From positions 7,772-71,771 of the forward strand of contig DATCJO010000200.1 in the NCBI GenBank assembly GCA_036562765.1: 64,000 bases of DNA. Reading direction: 5' to 3'. Shown here piece by piece: positions 1 through 7,407 of the stretch (its first letter is position 1; each line of letters begins with the position of its first letter). A program made the position numbers and the translations under genes. Source of the DNA: JAAYFT01 sp036562765. Its GTDB lineage: Bacteria > Bacillota > Clostridia > Tissierellales > Tissierellaceae. The notes beneath the pieces were generated by a model, which had not been told where the DNA came from, searched no databases, and saw only the letters and a list, made by a program, of their open reading frames with translations.

Positions 1-365
1 ATAACATTCTCAATCAATGATAAGTCAATTACTCTGAAATCATCCAATACCCTTTCTGGCCAATTTGGTACTGGCCTATTTGCCAAGAATTTCTTCACTG
101 TTGCTATTGCATCTTCAATAATAAGAAGCCCTCTAGTATCTAAATTACCCTTTTCTTTTGAAATCATAACTGTTTTATATGGAGTTTCATTAGGCTTCAC
201 ACTGCCAGATAAAGGATGAGTTAATAGTTCATGGCCTAAATGAATCTTATCCCTAACATATTCAAGTATTTGTAAATAAGTAAAGTCCTCCTTATAGTCC
301 ACTTCCATAATATCTTTATATTTATCGTATACAAGTTTATTATTAGTAATTATTATACTAGACAT
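1..365 (-). CDS. grdX: GrdX-like protein, 3' end cut by window edge
   Basis: The reverse strand reads 121 codons from an ATG at 363-365 without a stop and runs off the window. The protein begins MSSIIITNNK and has a block HPLSGSVKPNETPYK at residues 50-64, then VLDDFRVIDLSLI near the visible end. From memory, these match the GrdX family, about 120-125 aa, normally found in glycine (or sarcosine/betaine) reductase operons, so only a few residues should be missing. GrdX has no established biochemical role. It starts one base after the whiA stop, and its ribosome binding site (AAAGGAG) lies inside the whiA 3' end, so the two are probably cotranscribed. Glycine reductase genes may lie beyond position 1. 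The family assignment is from recalled motif similarity, not a search. Confidence 0.65.
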   Translation of the reverse strand, partial: MSSIIITNNKLVYDKYKDIMEVDYKEDFTYLQILEYVRDKIHLGHELLTHPLSGSVKPNETPYKTVMISKEKGNLDTRGLLIIEDAIATVKKFLANRPVPNWPERVLDDFRVIDLSLIENV

Positions 366-366
366 A

Positions 367-1317
367 TTATTCATCTCCTTTCAAGTCTTCTGCAATTTTT
401 TCGATTTTTCTAAATCTGTGATTTACTCCGGATTTGCTGACTGGAGGATTTAACATCATTCCTAATTCTTTTAAACTAGCTTCCCTATGTTGAAGCCTTA
501 ATTCCGCAATTTCCCTTAAGTTTTGAGGAAGATTCTCCAACCCAATTGTATCTTCGATTATTTTTATATTTTCAATTTGCTTCATGGATGCATCTATTGT
601 CTTGCTTAAGTTAGCTGTTTCACAGTTTATAATCCTGTTAATATTATTCCTAACATTTTTAAATACACGGATATCTTCAAGTTTCAAAAGTGCTTGATGG
701 GCCCCTATAATATTTAATAGGTCCACTATTTGCTCCCCTTCTTTTATATATACAACATAGTTTTCCTTTCGAAGTATAACCTTTGATTTAAGCCCAAAAG
801 TGTTAATAAGTCTTGAAAGGTCTTCTGCATGTTCTTCACTGCCAGTTACAAATTCTAAGTGATAAGTCTTTTCTGGATTTGATATAGAACCTCCACCAAT
901 AAAAGCACCTCTAATATATGAGCGCTTGCAACACCTTTTTTCTACTATTTCCTTTGGAATAGAATAGTTAGGATTAAAATAGCTGTGGTCCTCATCAATA
1001 AAGCCAACATCTTCTAATATTCTTCTAGGTATATCTCCTTCATTGACCACTACAACATAATCGTTATTTTTCTTAAGCTGCGTATTTCTCCTTACAACAA
1101 CTTCTATTGAAGTATTATATATATGTTTAATTAAAGAAAAAATCCTTCTTGCAATAGCTGCATTTTCCGTAGTAAACTTTAAAACCACATTATCATTCCT
1201 TGAAATCTTTATAGTAGCATTCATACGGACTAATGCTGCCAGTTCTGCCATAGCACAGCAATCGTCCACTATGGGAATTCTGGATAATTCATTTTTAGTT
1301 GCTGAGGAAAAAGACAT
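367..1317 (-). CDS. whiA: WhiA, LAGLIDADG-like DNA-binding protein
   Basis: 316 aa, the usual length of WhiA. The N-terminus (MSFSSATKNELSRI) and the central KRCCKRSYIRGAFIGGGS, around residues 128-145, are characteristic of the degenerate LAGLIDADG homing-endonuclease fold. The C-terminal segment INCETANLSKT...LREIAELRLQHREASLKELG...GVNHRFRK is the WhiA helix-turn-helix domain. In Gram-positive bacteria WhiA influences cell division or sporulation and usually follows yvcK directly. Here a Nudix gene lies 16 bp upstream, and two genes on the opposite strand separate it from yvcK. The start is ATG preceded by GGGGTG. It is probably cotranscribed with the Nudix gene and the GrdX-like gene. Confidence 0.95.
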   Translation of the reverse strand: MSFSSATKNELSRIPIVDDCCAMAELAALVRMNATIKISRNDNVVLKFTTENAAIARRIFSLIKHIYNTSIEVVVRRNTQLKKNNDYVVVVNEGDIPRRILEDVGFIDEDHSYFNPNYSIPKEIVEKRCCKRSYIRGAFIGGGSISNPEKTYHLEFVTGSEEHAEDLSRLINTFGLKSKVILRKENYVVYIKEGEQIVDLLNIIGAHQALLKLEDIRVFKNVRNNINRIINCETANLSKTIDASMKQIENIKIIEDTIGLENLPQNLREIAELRLQHREASLKELGMMLNPPVSKSGVNHRFRKIEKIAEDLKGDE

Positions 1318-1333
1318 TTGAACACCCCATTTC

Positions 1334-1741
1334 CTAGGGCTTAACCATCTTTAGCCCTTTATTAATTATTTTCCTTTCATCATCATATTTAACAAGGCTT
1401 TCCACTTTATCTATATGAACAAACAAAGCATCTGCAAATCCTTCCTTTTTTTGGGGAAAACATTCCATATTGTTTGCCTTCATCAAAAACCAGTGCACTG
1501 TTTTTCGAACAACCTTATTTTCCTTCATGTTTTTATATTTATATTGAATTGTACCTATATAATCAACTATTTCAGCTTTTACTCCAGACTCTTCAAATAC
1601 TTCCCTCAGTGCTGCTTCTTCTATCTTTTCATCTTTCTCAACTCTGCCTTTTGGTAATACCCAGTCTCCATTAAATTTCTTCAATAGTAAAATGGTGTTA
1701 CTAAAAATTACAACACCTCCGGCGCTTATTTCCTCTATCAT
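1334..1741 (-). CDS. Nudix hydrolase
   Basis: 135 aa. The Nudix box G-x5-E-x7-REVFEESGV, around residues 32-55, is complete, with the Gly, the Glu pair and the REuxEExGu core all present. The fold would hydrolyse a nucleoside diphosphate linked to another moiety; the substrate cannot be read from sequence. The N-terminal ISAGGVVIF and LPKGRVEK are typical of MutT / diadenosine polyphosphate hydrolase-like Nudix enzymes. It is the first gene of the short minus-strand unit Nudix-whiA-grdX and diverges from the M42 peptidase gene. Confidence 0.88.
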   Translation of the reverse strand: MIEEISAGGVVIFSNTILLLKKFNGDWVLPKGRVEKDEKIEEAALREVFEESGVKAEIVDYIGTIQYKYKNMKENKVVRKTVHWFLMKANNMECFPQKKEGFADALFVHIDKVESLVKYDDERKIINKGLKMVKP

Positions 1742-1818
1742 CTAATCAACTCCCAGCTAAATTGAAAACATATATTAATCTAATTATACTATATAATATG
1801 TTTATTTGCTAAATGATT

Positions 1819-1847
1819 TTGATTTATAATTAATGTAGAAATATAAT
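1819..1847 (+). promoter_or_regulatory. Sigma-A type promoter for the M42 peptidase gene
   Basis: TTGATT at 1819-1824, a 17-bp spacer, and TATAAT at 1842-1847. It lies 32 bp before the start codon at 1880. Only the match to consensus supports it. Confidence 0.6.
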
Positions 1848-1879
1848 TATATTAGATTATTCATGAAGGAGGAATTATT

Positions 1880-2905
1880 TTGGATTACATAGTTGAAAAC
1901 CTTGAAAAACTCCTAAAAATACCAAGTCCAACTGGACACACAGAAAAAGCAATTGAGTTCGTTGAAGAAAGGTTCAAAGAATTGGGAATAGAAACTCGAA
2001 GAACTAATAAAGGAGCCCTAATTGCCACAATAGTAGGAAAAAACAGAGATAAAGAAGTAACCCTATCTGGCCATGTAGATACCCTAGGAGCTATGGTAAA
2101 GGAAATAAAAGGAAATGGAAGACTAAAAATAACTCAACTAGGCGGATATGTTTGGAACACTGTAGAAGGAGAACATGTAATTATCGAAACCTTAAATGGC
2201 AAGACTTATACAGGAACATTAATGACAACTAAGGCTTCTTCTCACGTTCACGGTGAAGAAACTAAAAAGATTGAAAGAAATGCAGACAACATGGAAATTA
2301 GAATAGATGAGAAAGTATCATGTAAAGAAGATGTCTTGAAATTAGGCATCAATGTAGGAGATTTTGTATTCTTTGATCCCAGAGTCGTAGTTACTGAATC
2401 AGGATTTATTAAATCAAGACATCTAGATGATAAAGCAGGGGTTATATGCCTTTTAGGTATAGCTAAACATCTAGTAGAGAATAAGATTATACCTAATTAT
2501 ACAACTAACTTCTTTATTTCTAATTATGAAGAAGTAGGACATGGTGCAGCAGCAGGCATTCCAGAGAAAACCTTTGAGTTTATAGCAGTAGATATGGCAG
2601 CACCTGGAGAAGGACAAACTTCTGATGAATTTTCAGTAACCATCTGTGCAAAGGATAGCTCTGGCCCCTATGATTATGAACTAAGAAAAAGATTAATAAA
2701 ATTGGCACAAGAAAATAACATAAATTACAAAGTTGACATATATCCTCATTATGGTTCAGATGGCTCTGCTGCACTTCGTGCAGGATATGATTTTAAAGTG
2801 GGCTTAATTGGACCTGGTGTCGATGCATCCCACAGCTTTGAAAGAACTCATGTTGAAGCACTACAAAATACCATAAAACTTGGAGTTGCATATTTAACTA
2901 AATAA
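1880..2905 (+). CDS. M42 family metallo-aminopeptidase (glutamyl aminopeptidase/endoglucanase type)
   Basis: 341 aa, standard for family M42. The dinuclear metal site is recognisable: SGHVDTLG (His, Asp), SRHLDDKAG (Asp), the EE pair in NYEEVGHG, AVDMA (Asp) and the C-terminal DASHSFERTH (His). These are cytosolic, oligomeric aminopeptidases that trim peptides, which fits an amino-acid-fermenting lifestyle. The start is TTG: AAGGAGG at 1866-1872 is 7 bases upstream and no in-frame ATG is better placed. The gene is monocistronic, with its own promoter and a strong terminator. Confidence 0.92.
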   Translation: MDYIVENLEKLLKIPSPTGHTEKAIEFVEERFKELGIETRRTNKGALIATIVGKNRDKEVTLSGHVDTLGAMVKEIKGNGRLKITQLGGYVWNTVEGEHVIIETLNGKTYTGTLMTTKASSHVHGEETKKIERNADNMEIRIDEKVSCKEDVLKLGINVGDFVFFDPRVVVTESGFIKSRHLDDKAGVICLLGIAKHLVENKIIPNYTTNFFISNYEEVGHGAAAGIPEKTFEFIAVDMAAPGEGQTSDEFSVTICAKDSSGPYDYELRKRLIKLAQENNINYKVDIYPHYGSDGSAALRAGYDFKVGLIGPGVDASHSFERTHVEALQNTIKLGVAYLTK

Positions 2906-2916
2906 TTTAATCCTCT

Positions 2917-2952
2917 AAAACCTCCAAGTAGCAGTCTACTTGGAGGTTTTTC
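2917..2952 (+). terminator. Rho-independent terminator after the M42 peptidase gene
   Basis: Perfect 15-bp stem AAAACCTCCAAGTAG (2917-2931), loop CAGT, and its complement (2936-2950) running into T residues. Confidence 0.9.
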
Positions 2953-3009
2953 CATTATTTACAATTGTTATATTTAAATATTTGGGAAACATAATATTGA
3001 GGTGATATA

Positions 3010-3531
3010 ATGAATGTCAATGAAAAATTTATTATAAATTTACAGGGGAAATCCTATGTTACTTATGAAGGCCTTTTAGACTTAGCCCATCAGAAAAATT
3101 TAAAGTCCCTAGAAGTTGAAATAATACAAATACCCACCAATGAAAATGGCATGACTGCCATTTGTAAAGCAGTAGCAACAACCGATGAGGAAAGATTTCA
3201 AGATATAGGAGATGCTTCACCAAGGTCAGTGAATACTGCTTTAGTTCCACATCTAATTAGAATGGCATCAACTAGAGCAAAAGCTAGAGTGCTTAGGGAT
3301 TTAACTAATGTTGGAATGACTGCTATTGAAGAATTATCTATTGATGACAACATAATTTCAGATGAAGATACAAACTACTCAGTACCATTAGACGAAGCGC
3401 CAACTTCAAGGCAAATAGAAACAATTAAGAAATTGGCAGGAGAATTAAACCATCAGATAAACTATGAAAACTTAACAAAGAAATCTGCAGCAACCATCAT
3501 ATCAAAATTAATAGAAGAAAAGAAAAAATAG
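3010..3531 (+). CDS. Rad52/Sak-like (ssDNA annealing type) conserved protein, function uncertain
   Basis: 173 aa. The segment FQDIGDASPRSVN (about residues 62-74) and HLIRMASTRAKARVLRDLTNVG (about 80-101) resemble the core of phage-type Rad52/Sak-like annealing proteins. The C-terminal TSRQIETIKKLAGEL...SAATIISKLIEEKK resembles the short helical tail often appended to RecT/Erf/Sak-like proteins. No DNA-binding test is possible here, so the function is inferred. The start is ATG with GAGGTG 5 bases upstream. No other phage genes flank it, so it may be a domesticated phage gene or a chromosomal family. It is convergent with yvcK, with only 7 bp between stop codons. Confidence 0.6.
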   Translation: MNVNEKFIINLQGKSYVTYEGLLDLAHQKNLKSLEVEIIQIPTNENGMTAICKAVATTDEERFQDIGDASPRSVNTALVPHLIRMASTRAKARVLRDLTNVGMTAIEELSIDDNIISDEDTNYSVPLDEAPTSRQIETIKKLAGELNHQINYENLTKKSAATIISKLIEEKKK

Positions 3532-3553
3532 GCTATGCTTATTTTTCTTTTCT
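3516..3553. terminator. AT-rich bidirectional hairpin between convergent genes
   Basis: AGAAAAGAAAAA (3516-3527) pairs with TTTTTCTTTTCT (3542-3553). It spans both stop codons. The stem is nearly all A-T, so terminator strength is doubtful. Confidence 0.4.
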
Positions 3554-4549
3554 AGCTATGTCCATTAGGATTTTGCTTAACTTTATGTTATCATGCCTAA
3601 TATAGTCATTTTTAATATCTATCAGTTTTTCCCCAATTAGCTTTATATTCATGGATTCCAATATTTTCTCATCATCTTTTCCCAATAAAACTGGTTGTGA
3701 GCCATCTAAAACATATTTCTCCAAGATATCCAAAGGGATTTCCTCAGTATTTGCAATCACATAATCAAGAAAATCTGGAGTACTATGCTTTAATATGGCA
3801 TGTACATGGTCAAGTACATTATAACCGTCAGTTTCTCCCGGTTGAGTCATAATATTGGCTATATATACCTTTGGTGCTTTAGCGTTATTTATTATTTCAA
3901 CCATATCTTTTACCAGCAGATTTGGAATAACTGAAGTATATAGGCTCCCTGGGCCTAAAACTATAATATCTGCTTCATTAATTGCTTCAATAGATTCTTC
4001 TAAAGGATAGCTAATTTTGGGTTCCATATAAATATAATCAATTCTACTTCCTGCCTTAATTGCTTCAACTGGAATATGGGATTCGCCTCTTAACACTTCC
4101 CCATTCTCCAATACAGCACATAATGTTACATTTTCCAAAGTCATAGGCAGCACTTTCCCAGTAACAGCTAATACATTGCATGTTTCTTTAATAGCCCTTT
4201 CAAAGCTTCCGTAAATTTCATTCATGGCAGCTATAAACAAGTTGCCAAAATTCTGCCCCTTTAACGTACCTTCAGTAAATCTGTACTGCAGCAGCTTTTC
4301 CATAGTAGGTTCGGTGTTAGCCAGTGCAAGAATACAGGACCTAATGTCACCAGGTGGAAGCATACCAAGGTCTTCCCTTAACTTCCCAGAACCTCCTCCA
4401 TCATCAGCAACAGTAACAATTGCAGTAATATTAGGAGTAAATTTTTTTAACCCTCTTAATAAAATGGATAAGCCTGTACCACCGCCAATAGCTACAACCT
4501 TTGGCTCATGACTTAACTTTCCATCATTATCATAATTTATGTCAGCCAT
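3539..4549 (-). CDS. yvcK: YvcK/CofD-like UDP-GlcNAc-binding gluconeogenesis factor
   Basis: 336 aa. The glycine-rich motif GGGTGLSILLRGLK near residue 22 and VADDGGGSGKLREDLG...PPGDIRSCILAL are diagnostic of the YvcK branch of the CofD/YvcK superfamily. The family binds UDP-N-acetylglucosamine and is needed for growth on gluconeogenic carbon sources and for correct peptidoglycan synthesis. It lies 13 bp downstream of rapZ as in most Firmicutes, but whiA does not follow directly. The start ATG has GGGG 8 bases upstream. Confidence 0.94.
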   Translation of the reverse strand: MADINYDNDGKLSHEPKVVAIGGGTGLSILLRGLKKFTPNITAIVTVADDGGGSGKLREDLGMLPPGDIRSCILALANTEPTMEKLLQYRFTEGTLKGQNFGNLFIAAMNEIYGSFERAIKETCNVLAVTGKVLPMTLENVTLCAVLENGEVLRGESHIPVEAIKAGSRIDYIYMEPKISYPLEESIEAINEADIIVLGPGSLYTSVIPNLLVKDMVEIINNAKAPKVYIANIMTQPGETDGYNVLDHVHAILKHSTPDFLDYVIANTEEIPLDILEKYVLDGSQPVLLGKDDEKILESMNIKLIGEKLIDIKNDYIRHDNIKLSKILMDIARKEK

Positions 4550-4562
4550 ATTGAATTCCCCT

Positions 4563-5420
4563 TTATTTAATATTTAAATCTCTGTGACTTACTGTAACTC
4601 TATAACCATGATCTTTTAGAATCTCGCCAATCTTGTTGGCAATTGCAACAGACCTATGAACCCCTCCAGTACAACCTATTCCTAAAATAAGTTGAGATTT
4701 CCCTTCTCTTATATAATATGGTATTAAAAATTCTAACATATCTATTAATTTTGAAATAAAAATATTTGTCTCAGGCCATTTAAATACATAACTTTTTACC
4801 TCTTCATCTTCCCCAGTACAATGCCTCAATTCTGGAACATAATATGGATTTGGCATAAACCTCACATCAAAAATCAAATCGCCATCTAAAAGCATTCCGT
4901 GTTTGAAACCAAAGGAACTAATTGAAATGGATATATTTTTATCTTCCTTTCCTTCTAGGAAAATCTTTCTCAACTCTTCCTTTAACATCCCCAAAGTTAG
5001 TTTTGAAGTATCTATGATATAATCTGCCCTTTTCTTTACTTCATATAATAGCTCCCTTTCCCTCTTTATGCCTTCTATTATGCTTCCATCAGGATTTAAA
5101 GGATGAGGCCTTCTTAATTCCTTATACCTTTTAATTAAAGTGCTGTCAGAGGATTCCAAAAACAATATTTTGTATGATATACCCATCTTTTTAAGCCCTT
5201 CTAGTCCACTAAATAAATTGTCAAAGAATTCTCCTGAACGTATGTCTACTACTACAGCTACTTTCTCTATGTCCCTCTTAGATTCATTGCAGAGTTCTGC
5301 AAATTTTGTTAAGAGTACTGGAGGAAGATTGTCCATACAATAATAATTCATATCTTCCATTATTTTCATGGCTTGAGATTTACCAGCACCCGACATGCCA
5401 GTAATAACTAAAAATTCCAT
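4563..5420 (-). CDS. rapZ: RNase adapter RapZ / nucleotide-binding protein YvcJ
   Basis: 285 aa, full length. There is a Walker A motif GMSGAGKS at residues 8-15, RRPHPL in the middle and GCTGGVHRSV near the C-terminus, all typical of the RapZ/YvcJ P-loop family. In Gram-negatives RapZ controls GlmS through small RNAs; in Firmicutes the protein binds and hydrolyses nucleotides and its role is less clear. The start ATG is preceded by GAGGTG at 7-base spacing. It sits 11 bp after the PHP gene and 13 bp before yvcK. Confidence 0.93.
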   Translation of the reverse strand: MEFLVITGMSGAGKSQAMKIMEDMNYYCMDNLPPVLLTKFAELCNESKRDIEKVAVVVDIRSGEFFDNLFSGLEGLKKMGISYKILFLESSDSTLIKRYKELRRPHPLNPDGSIIEGIKRERELLYEVKKRADYIIDTSKLTLGMLKEELRKIFLEGKEDKNISISISSFGFKHGMLLDGDLIFDVRFMPNPYYVPELRHCTGEDEEVKSYVFKWPETNIFISKLIDMLEFLIPYYIREGKSQLILGIGCTGGVHRSVAIANKIGEILKDHGYRVTVSHRDLNIK

Positions 5421-5431
5421 AGGGGTTCACC

Positions 5432-6199
5432 TCAGCTAACTTCAATATTCACAATCCTATCAAGGGGCATGTTGGCTACAATTGCCTTTCTAATACCTTC
5501 ATCAACATTGCCCACATCCTCTGGCCTATGAGCGTCACTATTTACCATGAATTTTATATCTATATCTAGTAAAAGCTTAAGGCTTTCTACAGATAATTGG
5601 CTGTGCTTTGCACTTATTTCGAGATAAGTATTATGTTTATTGGCTTCTTTTGCCAATTCTACAATATCTACCTTTGCTTTGGACCCTGGGTGGGTAATTA
5701 AGTTTATTGGATACTTATTTAAAGCTTTTATATAGGCAAGGGTATTTAATTCTTTTGCTTTTTCCTTTCCTAAATGGAAAAACTTAGATATTGGATTTAA
5801 GACATATAATCCAAAACCATCAGATAATGATTTTGGAGTAGCACCATAGTGATATCCCATTAAAAGAATATCTATATATTTTAATAATTTTTCATCTACA
5901 TCAATAGTTCCATCTAATCCTACTAAATTTGCTTCCACCCCAAGTAGGATTTTTAAACCTTTGGGTACAAACTCTTCATTTAGCCTATCTATCTCTTCCC
6001 TCATCTTTGGTATGTTTTCTTTTCTTACGCCATATACATAATGTCCTGGGCCATGCTCACATATAGCCACTTCTCTAAGCCCTTTTTTTAATGCTGCTTC
6101 AGCATTTTCCCTTATTGTTCCCTTGGCATGGGTTCCCTTTTTTCTAAATCCGCTACTATAAATAGTATGAGTGTGATAATCCCCAATTAGTTTTATCAT
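5432..6199 (-). CDS. PHP-domain phosphoesterase
   Basis: 255 aa. The N-terminal DYHTHTIYSSG (residues 7-17) supplies the first metal ligands of the PHP fold; CEHGPGHY, THPGSKAK and NSDAHRPEDVG are later metal-binding motifs. The protein resembles stand-alone PHP phosphatases of the YcdX/histidinol-phosphatase-like group. The substrate is unknown. The start codon immediately follows the murB stop with no gap, and GGGGAGG inside the murB end is its ribosome binding site, so translation is coupled. Confidence 0.85.
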   Translation of the reverse strand: MIKLIGDYHTHTIYSSGFRKKGTHAKGTIRENAEAALKKGLREVAICEHGPGHYVYGVRKENIPKMREEIDRLNEEFVPKGLKILLGVEANLVGLDGTIDVDEKLLKYIDILLMGYHYGATPKSLSDGFGLYVLNPISKFFHLGKEKAKELNTLAYIKALNKYPINLITHPGSKAKVDIVELAKEANKHNTYLEISAKHSQLSVESLKLLLDIDIKFMVNSDAHRPEDVGNVDEGIRKAIVANMPLDRIVNIEVS

Positions 6200-7111
6200 C
6201 TAATCCTCCCCTATTATTTTTATCTCTGGTTCTAGTTTAACCCCAAATTTATCGTTTACTACTTTTTGTATAACTGATATTAAATTTAATACATCTTTAC
6301 AAGTAGCATTATCTATATTGACAACAAAACCACAGTGCTTGTCAGATACTGCTGCACCACCTAATCTTAAGCCCCTTAATCCTGCATCTTCTATTAACTT
6401 CCCAGCAAAATACCCTTCTGGCCTTTTAAATGTGCTTCCAGCACTAGGAAGTTCAAGAGGCTGCTTTGATTTTCTTCTATAAGTCAAGTCATTAATTGTT
6501 GATTCGATTTCTGAATAATTACCAGGTTCAAGTTCCAATTCTACGCTAAGTACTATTAAACCTTCATCACCTACTCTGCTATTCCTATATCTAAAGTTCA
6601 TCTCTTCATTTGAAAACTCCCTTATTTCGTTATTTCTATCTAAAGCCCTTACTTTCTTTACAACATCCTTCATTTCACCGCCATAAGCACCAGCATTCAT
6701 TGTTATTGCACCGCCAATTGTTCCTGGTATTCCTGAAGCAAATTCAAAATTCTTTAAACTATGTTTTAATGCAACTCTGCTAACCTGAGAAAGCAACGCA
6801 CCAGCTTCACAGTAAATTGTATTTCCATTTACTTTTATATCGTTGCATCCTTCATAGATTTTAATTACTACTCCTCTTATACCTCCATCTCTAACAAGCA
6901 AGTTACTGCCATTTCCCATTATGAAATAATCTATATCATTTTCCCTGCAAAATCTAACTGCATCTATTAACCCTTCTATTGTATTTGGAATAATCATCAC
7001 ATCTGCAGGGCCGCCAATTTTAAATGTAGTATGGTTCTTCATAGGTTCATCATATAATATTTTGCCAAAGGATTTATTTACAAACATTTTCTGAATTTCC
7101 GCCTTATTCAA
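6200..7111 (-). CDS. murB: UDP-N-acetylenolpyruvoylglucosamine reductase
   Basis: About 303 aa. FAD-binding motifs MGNGSNLLV and SGIPGTIGGAITMNAGAYGG and the C-terminal SAGSTFKRP identify MurB, which reduces UDP-GlcNAc-enolpyruvate to UDP-MurNAc in peptidoglycan synthesis. I place the start at a TTG (7109-7111) because the AAAGGGAG sequence sits 8 bases upstream. The in-frame GTG three codons earlier (7118-7120) overlaps that Shine-Dalgarno and is unlikely to be used. It is first in the murB-PHP-rapZ-yvcK operon, a common clostridial grouping. Confidence 0.93.
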   Translation of the reverse strand: MNKAEIQKMFVNKSFGKILYDEPMKNHTTFKIGGPADVMIIPNTIEGLIDAVRFCRENDIDYFIMGNGSNLLVRDGGIRGVVIKIYEGCNDIKVNGNTIYCEAGALLSQVSRVALKHSLKNFEFASGIPGTIGGAITMNAGAYGGEMKDVVKKVRALDRNNEIREFSNEEMNFRYRNSRVGDEGLIVLSVELELEPGNYSEIESTINDLTYRRKSKQPLELPSAGSTFKRPEGYFAGKLIEDAGLRGLRLGGAAVSDKHCGFVVNIDNATCKDVLNLISVIQKVVNDKFGVKLEPEIKIIGED

Positions 7112-7361
7112 TAAAATCACTCCCTTTATATATTACCTATATTATTTTATCAAACTTATTTGCTTATTACTAATAAATTTATAGTAATATCTATTATTCT
7201 TTATAACTTAAATATAAAAAAAAGAGCTTATGCTCTATAAATCATCAGTTATTTCATCTAATATGATACAGAATCATTCTAATATGCTCCATATCCAAGT
7301 ATATCGACATTGTATGAGCTTAAACATAACTTTAGAAAATAAATCCATCATAAAAAGGAAC
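7112..7361. other. Intergenic region with a minor hairpin, no gene seen
   Basis: This AT-rich leader of murB contains a short hairpin AGAGC-TTAT-GCTCT (7223-7236) followed on the minus strand by eight T residues. It could be a second weak terminator behind the PFOR terminator, or a promoter-proximal element. The short ORFs here have no ribosome binding site. Confidence 0.4.
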
Positions 7362-7397
7362 AAAAAACAAGGTTGTGGATTTTTCCACAACCTTGTT
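7362..7397 (-). terminator. Rho-independent terminator of the PFOR gene
   Basis: Perfect 14-bp stem AACAAGGTTGTGGA (7366-7379), loop TTTT, and its complement (7384-7397), followed on the minus strand by six T residues. It begins 11 bp after the PFOR stop. Confidence 0.9.
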
Positions 7398-7407
7398 CTT
7401 ATCTATA

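Noticed and set aside
3010..3531. Part of an integrated prophage.
   Set aside because: No integrase, terminase, capsid or attachment repeats are nearby; flanking genes are housekeeping.
7118..7120. GTG as the murB start.
   Set aside because: It overlaps the Shine-Dalgarno sequence; TTG at 7109-7111 has proper spacing.
7223..7236. Small hairpin followed by T8 that could be a terminator of a small RNA.
   Set aside because: The stem is only 5 bp and there is no promoter between it and the PFOR terminator. I kept it only as an intergenic note.
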